This document shows, piece by piece, positions 26,261 through 37,260 of a stretch of 64,000 nucleotides of DNA. Where the stretch lies: positions 1 through 64,000 of the forward strand of contig CALUJL010000029.1 of the NCBI GenBank assembly GCA_944320955.1, written 5' to 3'. This stretch comes from an uncultured Bacteroidaceae bacterium (GTDB lineage Bacteria; Bacteroidota; Bacteroidia; Bacteroidales; Bacteroidaceae). Made by a program: the position numbers and the translations under genes. Under the pieces are notes generated by a model. It did not search any database. It was given only the letters and a program-made list of their open reading frames with translations, and was not told the origin of the DNA. Numbering within the stretch: the stretch's first letter is position 1; every line of letters starts with the position of its first letter.

Positions 26261-26268
26261 CAAAATTA
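26261..26268 (-). promoter_or_regulatory. -7 promoter element of tamB
   Basis: The minus strand reads TAATTTTG, an exact TAnnTTTG match. An AGGAGAG purine run follows about 20 bases later. No ATG occurs between this and the coding anchor. Confidence 0.6.
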
Positions 26269-26334
26269 GGCTTTTTATCCCGGCTCTCCGGCCGTTTGCG
26301 CCTACTTTTAGCATCTTTTTTGCTTTAAGTTTCG

Positions 26335-26342
26335 TACCTTTG
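26335..26342 (+). promoter_or_regulatory. -7 promoter element of map
   Basis: TACCTTTG is an exact TAnnTTTG match, 26 bases before the map ATG and divergent from the tamB promoter. Confidence 0.7.
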
Positions 26343-26368
26343 TCGACCGTTCTACAGAACTTATTCCG

Positions 26369-27223
26369 ATGATACGCATAAGAAGAAGATGGAGCACCCT
26401 GCCCGGGCAGCCCCTGAGCGAGCTGGACAAGAAAGTACTGGCTTATCAAAACAAGGGCGCCCTCGTCCCTTGGCGGAAAATGATAAAGACTCCGGAGCAA
26501 ATCGAGGGCATCCGCCGGAGCGGCGTGGTCAACACCGGAGTGCTGGACCTGGTGGAAAAGGAAATCCGCCCCGGCATGTCGACTCTGGAGATAGACCGCC
26601 TGGTCTACGAATATACGACGGACCACCACGCCATCCCTGCACCTCTCAACTACGAGGGCTTCCCGAAAAGTGTTTGCACTTCGATTAACGACGTGGTCTG
26701 CCACGGCATTCCCAGCGAGCGGGAGATCCTTCGCGAAGGGGACATCGTGAATGTGGACGTCAGCACGATACTCGACGGTTATTTCAGCGACGCCTCGCGC
26801 ATGTTCCTCATCGGCGAAGTCCCGCCGGAGAAGCGCCGGCTGGTGGAAGTGACCCGGGAATGCCTGGAAATCGGGGTGAAGACGGCCCAGCCGTGGAATA
26901 CTTTGGGCGACGTGGGCTATGCCGTCCAGCGCCATGCCGAGCACAATGGCTACTCCGTCGTGCGCGAACTCTGCGGCCACGGCGTAGGCTTGGCTTTCCA
27001 CGAAGAGCCGGACGTGGAACACGTCGGGCGGAAAGGAAAAGGCATGCTGCTCGTGCCCGGCATGGTCTTTACGATCGAGCCGATGATCAACATGGGGAAG
27101 CGCACCATCTTCTGCGACGAAGACGACGGGTGGACCATCTTTACGGCCGACGGCCTGCCCTCGGCGCAGTGGGAGCACACCATAGTCATCACCGAGACGG
27201 GCAACGAAATCCTGACCCACTGA
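26369..27223 (+). CDS. map: methionine aminopeptidase type I
   Basis: A 284-residue metallopeptidase. The conserved FPKSVCTSINDVVCHGIP holds the first active-site histidine, GDIVNVDVSTILDGYFSDAS gives the two aspartate metal ligands, and CGHGVGLAFHEEP and FTIEPMI carry later ligands. It removes initiator methionine from new proteins. An N-terminal extension of about 35 basic residues precedes the pita-bread fold, as in several Bacteroidales copies. Its own promoter lies 26 bases upstream. Confidence 0.93.
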   Translation: MIRIRRRWSTLPGQPLSELDKKVLAYQNKGALVPWRKMIKTPEQIEGIRRSGVVNTGVLDLVEKEIRPGMSTLEIDRLVYEYTTDHHAIPAPLNYEGFPKSVCTSINDVVCHGIPSEREILREGDIVNVDVSTILDGYFSDASRMFLIGEVPPEKRRLVEVTRECLEIGVKTAQPWNTLGDVGYAVQRHAEHNGYSVVRELCGHGVGLAFHEEPDVEHVGRKGKGMLLVPGMVFTIEPMINMGKRTIFCDEDDGWTIFTADGLPSAQWEHTIVITETGNEILTH

Positions 27224-27245
27224 CCACTTTTCCCGGAAAGCCGTT
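27222..27245. repeat. single 22-bp repeat unit after map
   Basis: Directly after the map stop is GACCACTTTTCCCGGAAAGC, one half-to-full unit of the same family as the arrays. Confidence 0.55.
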
Positions 27246-27294
27246 CTCCCCAACCGAAAAATCACACTCCCATTTCTAAAATTCTCCAATCCGA

Positions 27295-28332
27295 ATGGAA
27301 AAAGACATCTATATCTTAGGTATCGAATCCTCCTGCGACGACACGTCGGCCGCCGTGCTCCGCGGCAATGTGTTGCTCTCCAATGTGACGGCCTCCCAGG
27401 CGGTCCACACCGAATATGGCGGCGTAGTGCCCGAACTGGCCTCGCGCGCCCACCAGCAGAACATAGTGCCCGTCGTACACGCGGCCCTCAAACGGGCCGG
27501 CGTGGAGCGCGGGCAGCTCTCGGCCGTTGCCTTCACCCGCGGCCCGGGGCTCATGGGCTCGTTGCTCGTGGGTGTGTCCTTTGCCAAAGGCTTTGCCCGC
27601 GCGCTGGGAATCCCCCTGGTCGAAGTGAATCATCTGGAAGGGCATGTCATGGCCCACTTCATACACGACCCGGCGCACGAAGCCGCCCATCCCCGTTTCC
27701 CCTTCCTCTGCCTGCTGGTCTCCGGGGGCAACTCGCAGATCGTCCTGGCCCACTCCTATGACCACATGGAGATCATCGGCCAGACCCTCGACGATGCCGC
27801 CGGGGAGGCCATCGACAAGTGCTCGAAAGTCATGGGGCTGGGCTATCCCGGCGGCCCCATCATCGACCGCCTTGCCCGCCAGGGCAATCCCGCAGCCTAT
27901 GCCTTCGCCCGTCCCGAGGTGGCCGGTTATGACTACAGCTTCAGCGGCCTGAAGACCTCTTTCCTGTATTTCCTGCGCGACCGCATAAAGGAAAATCCTT
28001 CGTTCATCGAGGAGAACAAGGCCGATCTGGCAGCCAGCCTGGAGCATGCCGTGGTGGACATCCTGATGGCGAAGCTCCGCAAGGCCGCGCGCGACCTGGG
28101 CATCCGCCAGGTAGCCGTGGCGGGGGGCGTTTCGGCCAATACCGGTTTGCGCCAAGCCTTCCTCGACCATGCCGCCCGATACGGGTGGGAAGTATTCATT
28201 CCCCCCTTCAGTTTCACCACGGACAACGCCGCCATGATAGCCATCGACGGCTATTACAAGTACCTCGACCGCCGCTTCTGCCCCATCTCCGCCCCGGCTT
28301 ATGCCCGCATCGAGCCGCCCCGGAAGAAATAG
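27295..28332 (+). CDS. tsaD: tRNA N6-threonylcarbamoyladenosine synthase subunit
   Basis: A 345-residue Kae1/TsaD protein. It starts YILGIESSCDDTSAAVLRG, contains VNHLEGHVMAHF with the metal-binding histidines, LVSGGNSQIV, and the second ASKHA motif GGVSANTGLR. With TsaB, TsaC and TsaE it makes the t6A37 modification of ANN-decoding tRNAs. Length and motifs are complete. It lies 71 bases after map on the same strand and is followed by repeat array D. Confidence 0.95.
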   Translation: MEKDIYILGIESSCDDTSAAVLRGNVLLSNVTASQAVHTEYGGVVPELASRAHQQNIVPVVHAALKRAGVERGQLSAVAFTRGPGLMGSLLVGVSFAKGFARALGIPLVEVNHLEGHVMAHFIHDPAHEAAHPRFPFLCLLVSGGNSQIVLAHSYDHMEIIGQTLDDAAGEAIDKCSKVMGLGYPGGPIIDRLARQGNPAAYAFARPEVAGYDYSFSGLKTSFLYFLRDRIKENPSFIEENKADLAASLEHAVVDILMAKLRKAARDLGIRQVAVAGGVSANTGLRQAFLDHAARYGWEVFIPPFSFTTDNAAMIAIDGYYKYLDRRFCPISAPAYARIEPPRKK

Positions 28333-28340
28333 GCAAGAGG

Positions 28341-28430
28341 CTTTCCGGAAAAAGCGGTAGTGCTTTTAGGAGAAACATGCAGCACTTTTCGGAAAAAGCC
28401 CTGCCGCTTTTTGCAAACCGCGCTGCATGA
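28341..28430. repeat. 22-bp-lattice repeat array D (four units)
   Basis: It fills most of the 130-base gap between tsaD and the second Crp/Fnr gene. Unit centres fall near 28357, 28379, 28403 and 28425, with A-rich and T-rich flanks (GGAAAAAGCGGTAG, ATGCAGCACTTTT, AAAAAGCCCTGCCGCTTTTT). The last unit runs close to the next start. Confidence 0.85.
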
Positions 28431-28462
28431 ATTTCTGAAGCAACCGACATAAACCGTTGCAC

Positions 28463-29047
28463 ATGGACAGGCTGATCAACGATTTCTACTTCGACCCGGC
28501 ACTTTTCTCGCCGCTGCTGGACTGGATACGGCGGGAGGGGAGTGTGCGCCTGTTGGCAAAAAACGATTATTTCGTGAGGCAGGACGGACGGGTTTCCCAT
28601 GTCGGGGTGCTCGAAGAGGGCATCTGCCGTTTTTCGCGCACGGACGGGAAAGGACGGGAGCATGTAGTGGGCTATACCTTTGCCGGCAGTCTGGTCGGAG
28701 AGTACACGGCCTGTCTCTGCGCGCGCCCCTCGCTGGTGAACATCCGGGCCGTGACGCCCTGCCGGCTTTGCCTTGCACCTTATGGGCGGATGAGGCAGTG
28801 GATGGAGACGACGCCCGAGGGAAACCGCATGGGACGGCTCGTGGCCGAGCAGATGTTTGTCCTGGCCTACCGGCGTATGCTGGACGGCTATTGCCTGACG
28901 CCTGAGGAGCGCTACCGGGAACTGATGGCCCGCCATCCCGAACTGAAGGAGCTGCGCCCGCTCCGGGAGATAGCCTCCTTCATTGGAGTGACGCCGGAGA
29001 CGGTGAGCGCGATTCGCCGGAAATTGCTCGACGAGGCGAAATCTTGA
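28463..29047 (+). CDS. Crp/Fnr-like regulator with a C-terminal helix-turn-helix
   Basis: A 194-residue protein. The cNMP-type barrel covers about residues 15-120 (YFVRQDGRVSHVGVLEEGICRFSR, then YTFAGSLVGEYTACL). Near the C-terminus a helix-turn-helix reads LREIASFIGVTPETVSAIRRKL. This is the short Bacteroidota type, without an iron-sulfur cluster. The start at 28463 is the only ATG near the family N-terminus. An SDR gene follows after 78 bases and could be its target or operon partner; this is inferred from position. Confidence 0.85.
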   Translation: MDRLINDFYFDPALFSPLLDWIRREGSVRLLAKNDYFVRQDGRVSHVGVLEEGICRFSRTDGKGREHVVGYTFAGSLVGEYTACLCARPSLVNIRAVTPCRLCLAPYGRMRQWMETTPEGNRMGRLVAEQMFVLAYRRMLDGYCLTPEERYRELMARHPELKELRPLREIASFIGVTPETVSAIRRKLLDEAKS

Positions 29048-29125
29048 AATACTTCAAGGATTTTTCTTCCCTTTCTGCCGACCTTTGCCCCGCAATCCGA
29101 TAAGAAATAAAAAAAGAAAGGAAGA

Positions 29126-29854
29126 ATGAAGAAAATCTTAGTAATCGGCGCAACGTCCGGCATCGGCCGCCGCTTGGCCGAGATGTATGCCGCCCGCAGC
29201 GAAGTGCGCGTGGGAGTGATGGGGCGCCGGGAGGAGTTGTTGCAGGAATTTGCGGAGCGTCATCCGGGCAGTGTGGCCTCGGCTTGCGATCTGGCCGGGC
29301 CGGAGGCAGAACTGGCCTGCGCGCTCGAAGACATGGAGGCGCGCCTGGGAGGAATCGACTGCCTGGTCCTGGCCGCGGGTACGGGCTGCGTCAATCCCGC
29401 CTTGGACCATGCCCTGGAGCGCCCGGCGCTTCTGACCAACGTGGTGGGCTGGACGTGCATTGCCGACTGGGCCATGCGCTATTTCCGCAGCCGGGGCCGG
29501 GGGCATCTGGCAGTGATTACCTCCGTCGGCGGCCTGCGCGGACAGGGCGGGGCTGCGGCTTACAGCGCAAGCAAGGCTTTCCAGATAAATTATGTGGAGG
29601 GGATGCGCTGCTGGGCCCACCAGCAGGCTCCGGCGGTGTGCATCACGGAGATACGCCCGGGCTTCGTCGATACGGACATGGCCCGGGGCGAGGGGCTCTT
29701 CTGGGTGGCGCCGCTGGAGAAGGCCTGCCGGCAAATCCTGAAAGCGCTGGACGAGGAGCGCGACCTGGTCTACGTCAGCCGCCGCTGGCGCTGGGTGGCG
29801 GCCGTGTGGAAGCGGCTGCCGACCGGGCTTCTGAAGCGCATGAAAGTCGGGTGA
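29126..29854 (+). CDS. short-chain dehydrogenase/reductase
   Basis: A 242-residue SDR. The cofactor motif is ILVIGATSGIGRRLA (TGxxxGIG type), the NAG-like element appears as LVLAAGTG, and the catalytic Ser and Tyr-Lys occur in TSVGGLRGQGGAAAYSASKAF. It should reduce or oxidise a small hydroxy or keto compound with NAD(P). The substrate is unknown. It lies downstream of a Crp/Fnr gene and ends at a bidirectional terminator. Confidence 0.88.
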   Translation: MKKILVIGATSGIGRRLAEMYAARSEVRVGVMGRREELLQEFAERHPGSVASACDLAGPEAELACALEDMEARLGGIDCLVLAAGTGCVNPALDHALERPALLTNVVGWTCIADWAMRYFRSRGRGHLAVITSVGGLRGQGGAAAYSASKAFQINYVEGMRCWAHQQAPAVCITEIRPGFVDTDMARGEGLFWVAPLEKACRQILKALDEERDLVYVSRRWRWVAAVWKRLPTGLLKRMKVG

Positions 29855-29870
29855 GGCCTGTGTGTCCGGC

Positions 29871-29922
29871 AAAAAGCCGGGCAGGCAGCGGTTCCCTTGC
29901 GGGGCGCTGCCTGCCCGGTTTC
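29871..29922. terminator. bidirectional terminator between the SDR and barrel genes
   Basis: CCGGGCAGGCAGCG (29877-29890) pairs perfectly with 29905-29918. On the plus strand TTTCTTA follows; on the minus strand the stem runs into GGCTTTTTG. It separates two convergent genes. Confidence 0.88.
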
Positions 29923-29930
29923 TTATGCGC

Positions 29931-30659
29931 TTATTTCGTGATGTCGAAGAGATAAGTGGCTTTGATGACGATGTTCCGGTGGGCGGAGCGCTCGAAATCG
30001 GCGGCGGCACCGTTGTCGAAGATGTCGCCCAGGCCGAGGTAGTAGCGGCCTTCCACGATGAAACTGCCGAAACGCCGCGTGTGCCATTCGAAGCCCGCGC
30101 CGGCCGTGATGCCGTAGTCGAAGCGGCGGTCGATGGGGAGGGTGGCGGCTTTCTCGCCGTTGCTGTATTGGGCAAAGGAGGAGTGCTGCATGTAGTTGTC
30201 CGTCATCTCGGTCGATTCGCTCAGGAGGTAGCTGATTTGGGGGCCGGCATGGATGAAAGCCTGGAAACCGTAGTCCCAGCCGAAGGCCATGTGGGCCAGG
30301 AAGGGGATTTCGATGTAGTTGAGCGTGCGGGTGCAGGAGCGGGCTTCGCCTTCGTCGTCGGGGGCGGCGGTCCATCCGTATTGGGAATAGTTGATTTCCA
30401 CCTGGGCCCCGCAGATCATGGCGAAGTACTTCTCGGAGATGTAGCGGGCCGTGAGGCCGAAGAGGGGGCCGGTTTTCGTGGCTTGCTTGAAGGAGGGGAT
30501 GAAACTCAGGCTGGAGAGGTTGGCTCCGCCGTTGATGCCGACGGCGAAGTTGTTGCGCAGTTCGCCGATTTGCGCACGGGCTGCCGCAGGAAGCAGGCAG
30601 AAGAGGATGAGGGCACACGCTATGCGAAGCACGGGGCGGTGATGGGGGAGACGGTTCAT
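29931..30659 (-). CDS. PorT-like outer-membrane beta-barrel protein
   Basis: A 242-residue exported protein. The signal peptide (about residues 1-28) ends AAARAQ. The body is rich in alternating hydrophobic and aromatic strands, and glycine pairs (FAVGINGGANLSSL, then YFAMICGAQVEINYSQYGW) are typical of PorT-family eight-strand barrels. The final strand ends KATYLFDITK. It should sit in the outer membrane; a specific function is unknown. Its ATG overlaps the stop of the LysM gene by 4 bases (ATGA), so the two are coupled. Confidence 0.82.
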   Translation of the reverse strand: MNRLPHHRPVLRIACALILFCLLPAAARAQIGELRNNFAVGINGGANLSSLSFIPSFKQATKTGPLFGLTARYISEKYFAMICGAQVEINYSQYGWTAAPDDEGEARSCTRTLNYIEIPFLAHMAFGWDYGFQAFIHAGPQISYLLSESTEMTDNYMQHSSFAQYSNGEKAATLPIDRRFDYGITAGAGFEWHTRRFGSFIVEGRYYLGLGDIFDNGAAADFERSAHRNIVIKATYLFDITK

Positions 30660-31996
30660 TGGAGTGCGGTTTTTATGACTTCCATGTCGGGGGAATAGTG
30701 GATGAAGTAGACGCAGCGGTTGACGTAGCCGGCGTTGTTCCCCCCGAGCGGGGCAAATTCGAATCCGTTCTGCAGGGCGGGAATCTCCGGTGCTCCTTCG
30801 GGCAGGAGAAAGCTGAGGGCCAGGTCGTAGCCGAGCATGGAGTAGGAGGGGTATCCGGGTGCCGGGTTGCGGTGGAACCACTGGCGGAACTTCTCGTTGA
30901 AGCGCCGTGCCGAGGGAAAATCGGGGTGGGTGTAGAAGGCGGAGTATATATAGGTGTCGAGTGCGTGGAAGCGCAGGACGAACTGCCCGGCATAGGTTTG
31001 CCATTCGGGATAGCCGAAGAGTTGCATCCCGCGGTTGGGGACATCTTTGCGGAGTGTGGCGAGCGTGGGCATCCACTCTTCGAGAACGGCCTTTTTCCCG
31101 CTGACGGGGAAGAAGAGGTTGACCTTCCGTTTCTTGAGTCGGCGGGCCAGTTGGGTGGAGGTTGTGCCGGGAGCTACGGTCTCATAGGTTATCTTTTCGC
31201 GCTGGAAGTAGTCCTTGAAGTCACTGACGAGTTGGCGCTTGTCGTCTTTGTTCTGATCGGTGTCGAGAAAGAAGACGTGGACATCGGCAAAGTAGAGCTC
31301 GAAACGCTCCAAGACCGAGGGGTAAAGGTAGACCTGGGGCGTATTGGCCATGTAAAGGTAGGGGTTGCTTTCGACAAAGTGGTCGTTGGAACTGAAGGGC
31401 AGCACCATCTTTATGCGGTGGCTGCGGGAGAAATCGGAAAGCTGCTTGATGTGTCCCCAGTGATAACCGCCGATGAGGAGGTCGGCCTGCCGGAGTTCGG
31501 GCTTGTCGAGCAGGGGCTTCAGCGAGGTTCCTTCGCCCCCGGTGTCGTAGACGTCGAGATGGACCGAGTAGCCGCGCTGCTTGAGCGTGTCGAGGGCCAG
31601 GAGGAATCCTTCGTAGAACTCAAGCATCCGGGACGATTCGGGCAGGGGATTGTCCAGCCCGAACGGCAAGAGCAGGGCTACCCTCAAGGGCTTTTCTTGT
31701 GTGCCCTGCACGGGAGCGCCGGCTCCTGCGGGGGTGGGGATGAGAATCTCCTTGCCGATGGGGAAGTTCTCGGCGCTCAGCCCGGGATTGGCCCGGCAGA
31801 TGGCTTGTGCGCTGACGTGGTAAATCTGCGTGAGGCGGAAGAGGGTTTCCCCCTTGCGTATGGTGTGGGTGCGGCGGTCGCCGGTGTTTTCGGTAGAAGG
31901 CGAAGAGGCGGAGGCCGCCTGGCTGAGGGCGAAGCAGAGAATCAGGCAGAGCAAACGGAAGAAACGGCTGCCGGAAAGGGTAGGGATGTGTATCAT
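30656..31996 (-). CDS. LysM domain fused to a periplasmic-binding-like domain
   Basis: A 446-residue exported protein. The signal peptide ends about residue 30, then a LysM domain runs about 42-88 (HTIRKGETLFRLTQIYHVSAQAI with IPIGKEILIP in homologues; here PIGKEILIP). A type I periplasmic-binding-fold domain follows, starting PLRVALLLPFGLDNPLPES. The LysM should bind peptidoglycan. The second half resembles amino-acid-binding or LpoA-like proteins, so a role in wall synthesis or sensing is possible. It is translated into the barrel gene and has its own promoter. Confidence 0.82.
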   Translation of the reverse strand: MIHIPTLSGSRFFRLLCLILCFALSQAASASSPSTENTGDRRTHTIRKGETLFRLTQIYHVSAQAICRANPGLSAENFPIGKEILIPTPAGAGAPVQGTQEKPLRVALLLPFGLDNPLPESSRMLEFYEGFLLALDTLKQRGYSVHLDVYDTGGEGTSLKPLLDKPELRQADLLIGGYHWGHIKQLSDFSRSHRIKMVLPFSSNDHFVESNPYLYMANTPQVYLYPSVLERFELYFADVHVFFLDTDQNKDDKRQLVSDFKDYFQREKITYETVAPGTTSTQLARRLKKRKVNLFFPVSGKKAVLEEWMPTLATLRKDVPNRGMQLFGYPEWQTYAGQFVLRFHALDTYIYSAFYTHPDFPSARRFNEKFRQWFHRNPAPGYPSYSMLGYDLALSFLLPEGAPEIPALQNGFEFAPLGGNNAGYVNRCVYFIHYSPDMEVIKTALQ

Positions 31997-32030
31997 TGCT
32001 TTGAAAAATATGCGTCGGAAAAATCGCAGG

Positions 32031-32038
32031 CAAAGGTA
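32031..32038 (-). promoter_or_regulatory. -7 promoter element of the LysM-barrel operon
   Basis: The minus strand reads TACCTTTG, an exact TAnnTTTG match, 35 bases before the ATG at 31996. Confidence 0.7.
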
Positions 32039-32079
32039 TAAAAAATACTTCTTTTCATCTATTATTCCGCAGGAAACAC

Positions 32080-32087
32080 TACTTTTG
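32080..32087 (+). promoter_or_regulatory. -7 promoter element of the gliding-type CTD protein gene
   Basis: TACTTTTG is an exact TAnnTTTG match. The ATG at 32097 lies only 9 bases after it, so the leader is very short or the message nearly leaderless. Confidence 0.65.
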
Positions 32088-32096
32088 CAACCTCAT

Positions 32097-32738
32097 ATGA
32101 AGACGTTTTTTCTGATTTTCCTCGGTTTTTTCCCGGCGCTGCTGCTGGCTCAGACGTACGACGCGCTCCCGACCGCACACATCACGCTGGATAACGGCCA
32201 GAGCGTAGACACTTTGCTGGAAGCGGGTTCCACGTATTCGGGAAAAGCCCCGCTGGAAGTGGAGTTCGACGCAGGGGTTACAATAGAAAACGGACGCCTG
32301 CACTACGATTGGGAGTTTGCCGACAATGCGGAATATGCCGGTCCCGACCGGGCGTACGACGACGCTTTCTCCCGCCGCATCGAGCGGATGGGGACTTACT
32401 ATGTGCGTCTTACGATTACGGACCTCGACACGGACTCGGCCACGGTCTACCCGGAATTCCAAATCACTCTGTCCGAGTCGCGGCTGGCCGTGCCGAATAC
32501 TTTTACGCCCAATGGCGACGGCGTACACGACGTGCTGAAAGTCAGCTACGAGTCCTTGGTCAAATTCCATGCGGTCATCTTCAATCGTTGGGGGAAGCGC
32601 ATCTTCTCCTGGGATAACCCCGATGAAGGCTGGGACGGCGGCGGTTGTTCGCCCGGAGTGTACTTCATCGTCGTGCAGGCCGTGGGGGGCGACGGGCAGG
32701 AATACGAAGTGAAACAAGCCGTGAATCTGCTGAAATGA
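32097..32738 (+). CDS. PKD-domain protein with a type B T9SS sorting domain
   Basis: A 213-residue exported protein. The signal peptide ends LLLAQ at about residue 19. A PKD-like fold follows (LHYDWEFADNAEYAG with GTYYVRLTITDLD). The C-terminal part, from VPNTFTPNGDGVHDVLKV to GVYFIVVQAVGG, is the gliding-motility-associated CHU_C domain that directs proteins through type IX secretion. The very short length suggests the exposed part is only the PKD unit. The ATG at 32097 was chosen because it precedes the signal peptide; a much longer upstream frame is non-coding. Confidence 0.88.
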   Translation: MKTFFLIFLGFFPALLLAQTYDALPTAHITLDNGQSVDTLLEAGSTYSGKAPLEVEFDAGVTIENGRLHYDWEFADNAEYAGPDRAYDDAFSRRIERMGTYYVRLTITDLDTDSATVYPEFQITLSESRLAVPNTFTPNGDGVHDVLKVSYESLVKFHAVIFNRWGKRIFSWDNPDEGWDGGGCSPGVYFIVVQAVGGDGQEYEVKQAVNLLK

Positions 32739-32778
32739 GGAAAAACGGCAGCATTATATATTAGGTATTAGAGGCGTG

Positions 32779-35691
<2,913 letters not shown>

Positions 35692-35711
35692 CGAAAAGAT
35701 GCAAGAGTATA

Positions 35712-36206
35712 ATGGCAAAGATCAATAAGACAAACGCAGCGCGCCTGCTGGACAAGGCAAAAGTGGCTTACGAGCTGGTGCCTTATGAAGTGGACGAAAA
35801 CGACTTGAGCGCGGTCCACGTGGCCGAGGCGTTGGGCGAAGACATCGAACAAGTGTTCAAGACGCTCGTCTTGCACGGGGATAAGACGGGACACTTCGTG
35901 TGCGTCATCCCCGGCGAGCATGAGGTAAACTTGAAAATGGCGGCCAAAGTGTCCGGAAATAAAAGTTGCGAGATGATTCACCTGAAGGAATTGCTCCCTC
36001 TGACCGGATATATCCGCGGCGGATGCAGCCCGATCGGGATGAAGAAGGCTTTCCCCACCTATATCCACGACAGCTGCATGCAGTATCCCTTCATCTACGT
36101 GAGCGCCGGGCAGCGCGGGCTGCAGCTGAAGATAGCCCCGGCCGACTTGGTGGCGCAGTCCCGTGCCGTATTGTGCCGCCTGTTTGCCGAAGAAAGTGAG
36201 GGGTGA
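35712..36206 (+). CDS. ybaK: Cys-tRNA(Pro) deacylase, YbaK/EbsC family
   Basis: A 164-residue protein of the YbaK editing family. It begins KTNAARLLDKAKVAYELVPYEVDE; the body has VFKTLVLHGDK, then KAAFPT and GCSPIGMKKAFPTYI, in which the conserved Lys and the GGCSPIG loop form the editing site. It clears cysteine mischarged onto tRNA-Pro. It begins 20 bases after uvrA and is followed by an FKBP gene, so a small same-strand run is likely. Confidence 0.92.
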   Translation: MAKINKTNAARLLDKAKVAYELVPYEVDENDLSAVHVAEALGEDIEQVFKTLVLHGDKTGHFVCVIPGEHEVNLKMAAKVSGNKSCEMIHLKELLPLTGYIRGGCSPIGMKKAFPTYIHDSCMQYPFIYVSAGQRGLQLKIAPADLVAQSRAVLCRLFAEESEG

Positions 36207-36266
36207 GATCCGTGCGGCCTGCTGAAGAGAAACAAATAGAGTAATACTATAAAAATCAACAAGCAC

Positions 36267-37256
36267 ATGAACAAAATGATTCTTACGGCAGCCGTGCTGT
36301 TCCTCTCCATGGGAGTGACGACAGCCACCGCAGCCGGGAAAAAGCGAGACAAGAAGAAAGACAAGAAAGAAGTACCCATGGCCGTGCTGACGCTGCCTTC
36401 CAAGGCGATGAAGACGACGGCCGATTCGGTTTCCTATGCCATGGGCGTGGCCCAGTCCAACGGCTTGAAGAACTACGTGATACAGAACCTGAAGGTCGAC
36501 ACGGCATATTACGCCGAATTTATCCGCGGATTGCGCGAAGGGGTGCTCGACAAGACCCCGAAGGAGCAGGCCTACATGGCAGGACAGCAAATCGCCTCGC
36601 AAGTGACGGAGCAGATTTTCCCCACGGTCAACAGCAATATCTACAAAGACGGCGACTCGCTGCACACGCTGGACAAGATCCTTTTCCTCGAAGGCTTCAT
36701 CTCCGCCGCAGGCGGGGAAGACAGCCTGCGCATCCCCGGCGGCCTGCAGGCCATGATGGAGTACTTGAACATAAATGTCCCGAAGCTGAAATCGGCCTAT
36801 ACGCTGGAGAAATACGGCGCCAACAAGAAGGCCGGAGAGGATTTCCTTGCCGCCAACAAGACGAAGGACAGCATCCAGACCACGGCGAGCGGCCTCCAAT
36901 ACAAAGTCCTGAAGATGGGTACGGGAGAGAAGCCCAAGGCTACGGACAAAGTGAAAGTGAATTACCGCGGGACGCTTATAGACGGCACGGAATTCGACAG
37001 CTCTTACAAGCGGAAGGAAGCCCTTTCTTTCTATGCTAACCGCGTGATTAAGGGATGGACCGAGGCTTTGACCATGATGCCCGTGGGATCCAAGTGGATG
37101 CTCTACATCCCGCAGGAACTGGCCTATGGCGACCGGGAGACGGGGACTATACCTCCTTATTCGACGCTGATATTCGAAGTAGAACTCGTCGGCATTGAGA
37201 AAGCTCCCGCGGCAACGAATCCTATCACCGTAACCGACGTAAACTCCAAGAAATAA
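36267..37256 (+). CDS. exported FKBP-type peptidyl-prolyl isomerase
   Basis: A 329-residue protein. The signal peptide covers about residues 1-22, followed by a lysine-rich stretch (GKKRDKKKDKKE). An FKBP N-terminal dimerisation region runs to about residue 190. The catalytic FKBP domain is at about 205-310 (VKVNYRGTLIDGTEFDSSYKR, then GWTEALTMMPVGSKWMLYIP and IPPYSTLIFEVELVGI). It should assist folding of exported proteins, as FkpA and Mip do. It lies just before fprA, 4 bases upstream of its ATG. Confidence 0.9.
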   Translation: MNKMILTAAVLFLSMGVTTATAAGKKRDKKKDKKEVPMAVLTLPSKAMKTTADSVSYAMGVAQSNGLKNYVIQNLKVDTAYYAEFIRGLREGVLDKTPKEQAYMAGQQIASQVTEQIFPTVNSNIYKDGDSLHTLDKILFLEGFISAAGGEDSLRIPGGLQAMMEYLNINVPKLKSAYTLEKYGANKKAGEDFLAANKTKDSIQTTASGLQYKVLKMGTGEKPKATDKVKVNYRGTLIDGTEFDSSYKRKEALSFYANRVIKGWTEALTMMPVGSKWMLYIPQELAYGDRETGTIPPYSTLIFEVELVGIEKAPAATNPITVTDVNSKK

Positions 37257-37260
37257 GCCC

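Noticed and set aside
26369..26480. N-terminal extension of map as a wrong start
   Set aside because: The basic extension follows directly after a good promoter and an ATG; several Bacteroidales copies have similar lengths from memory, so it was kept.
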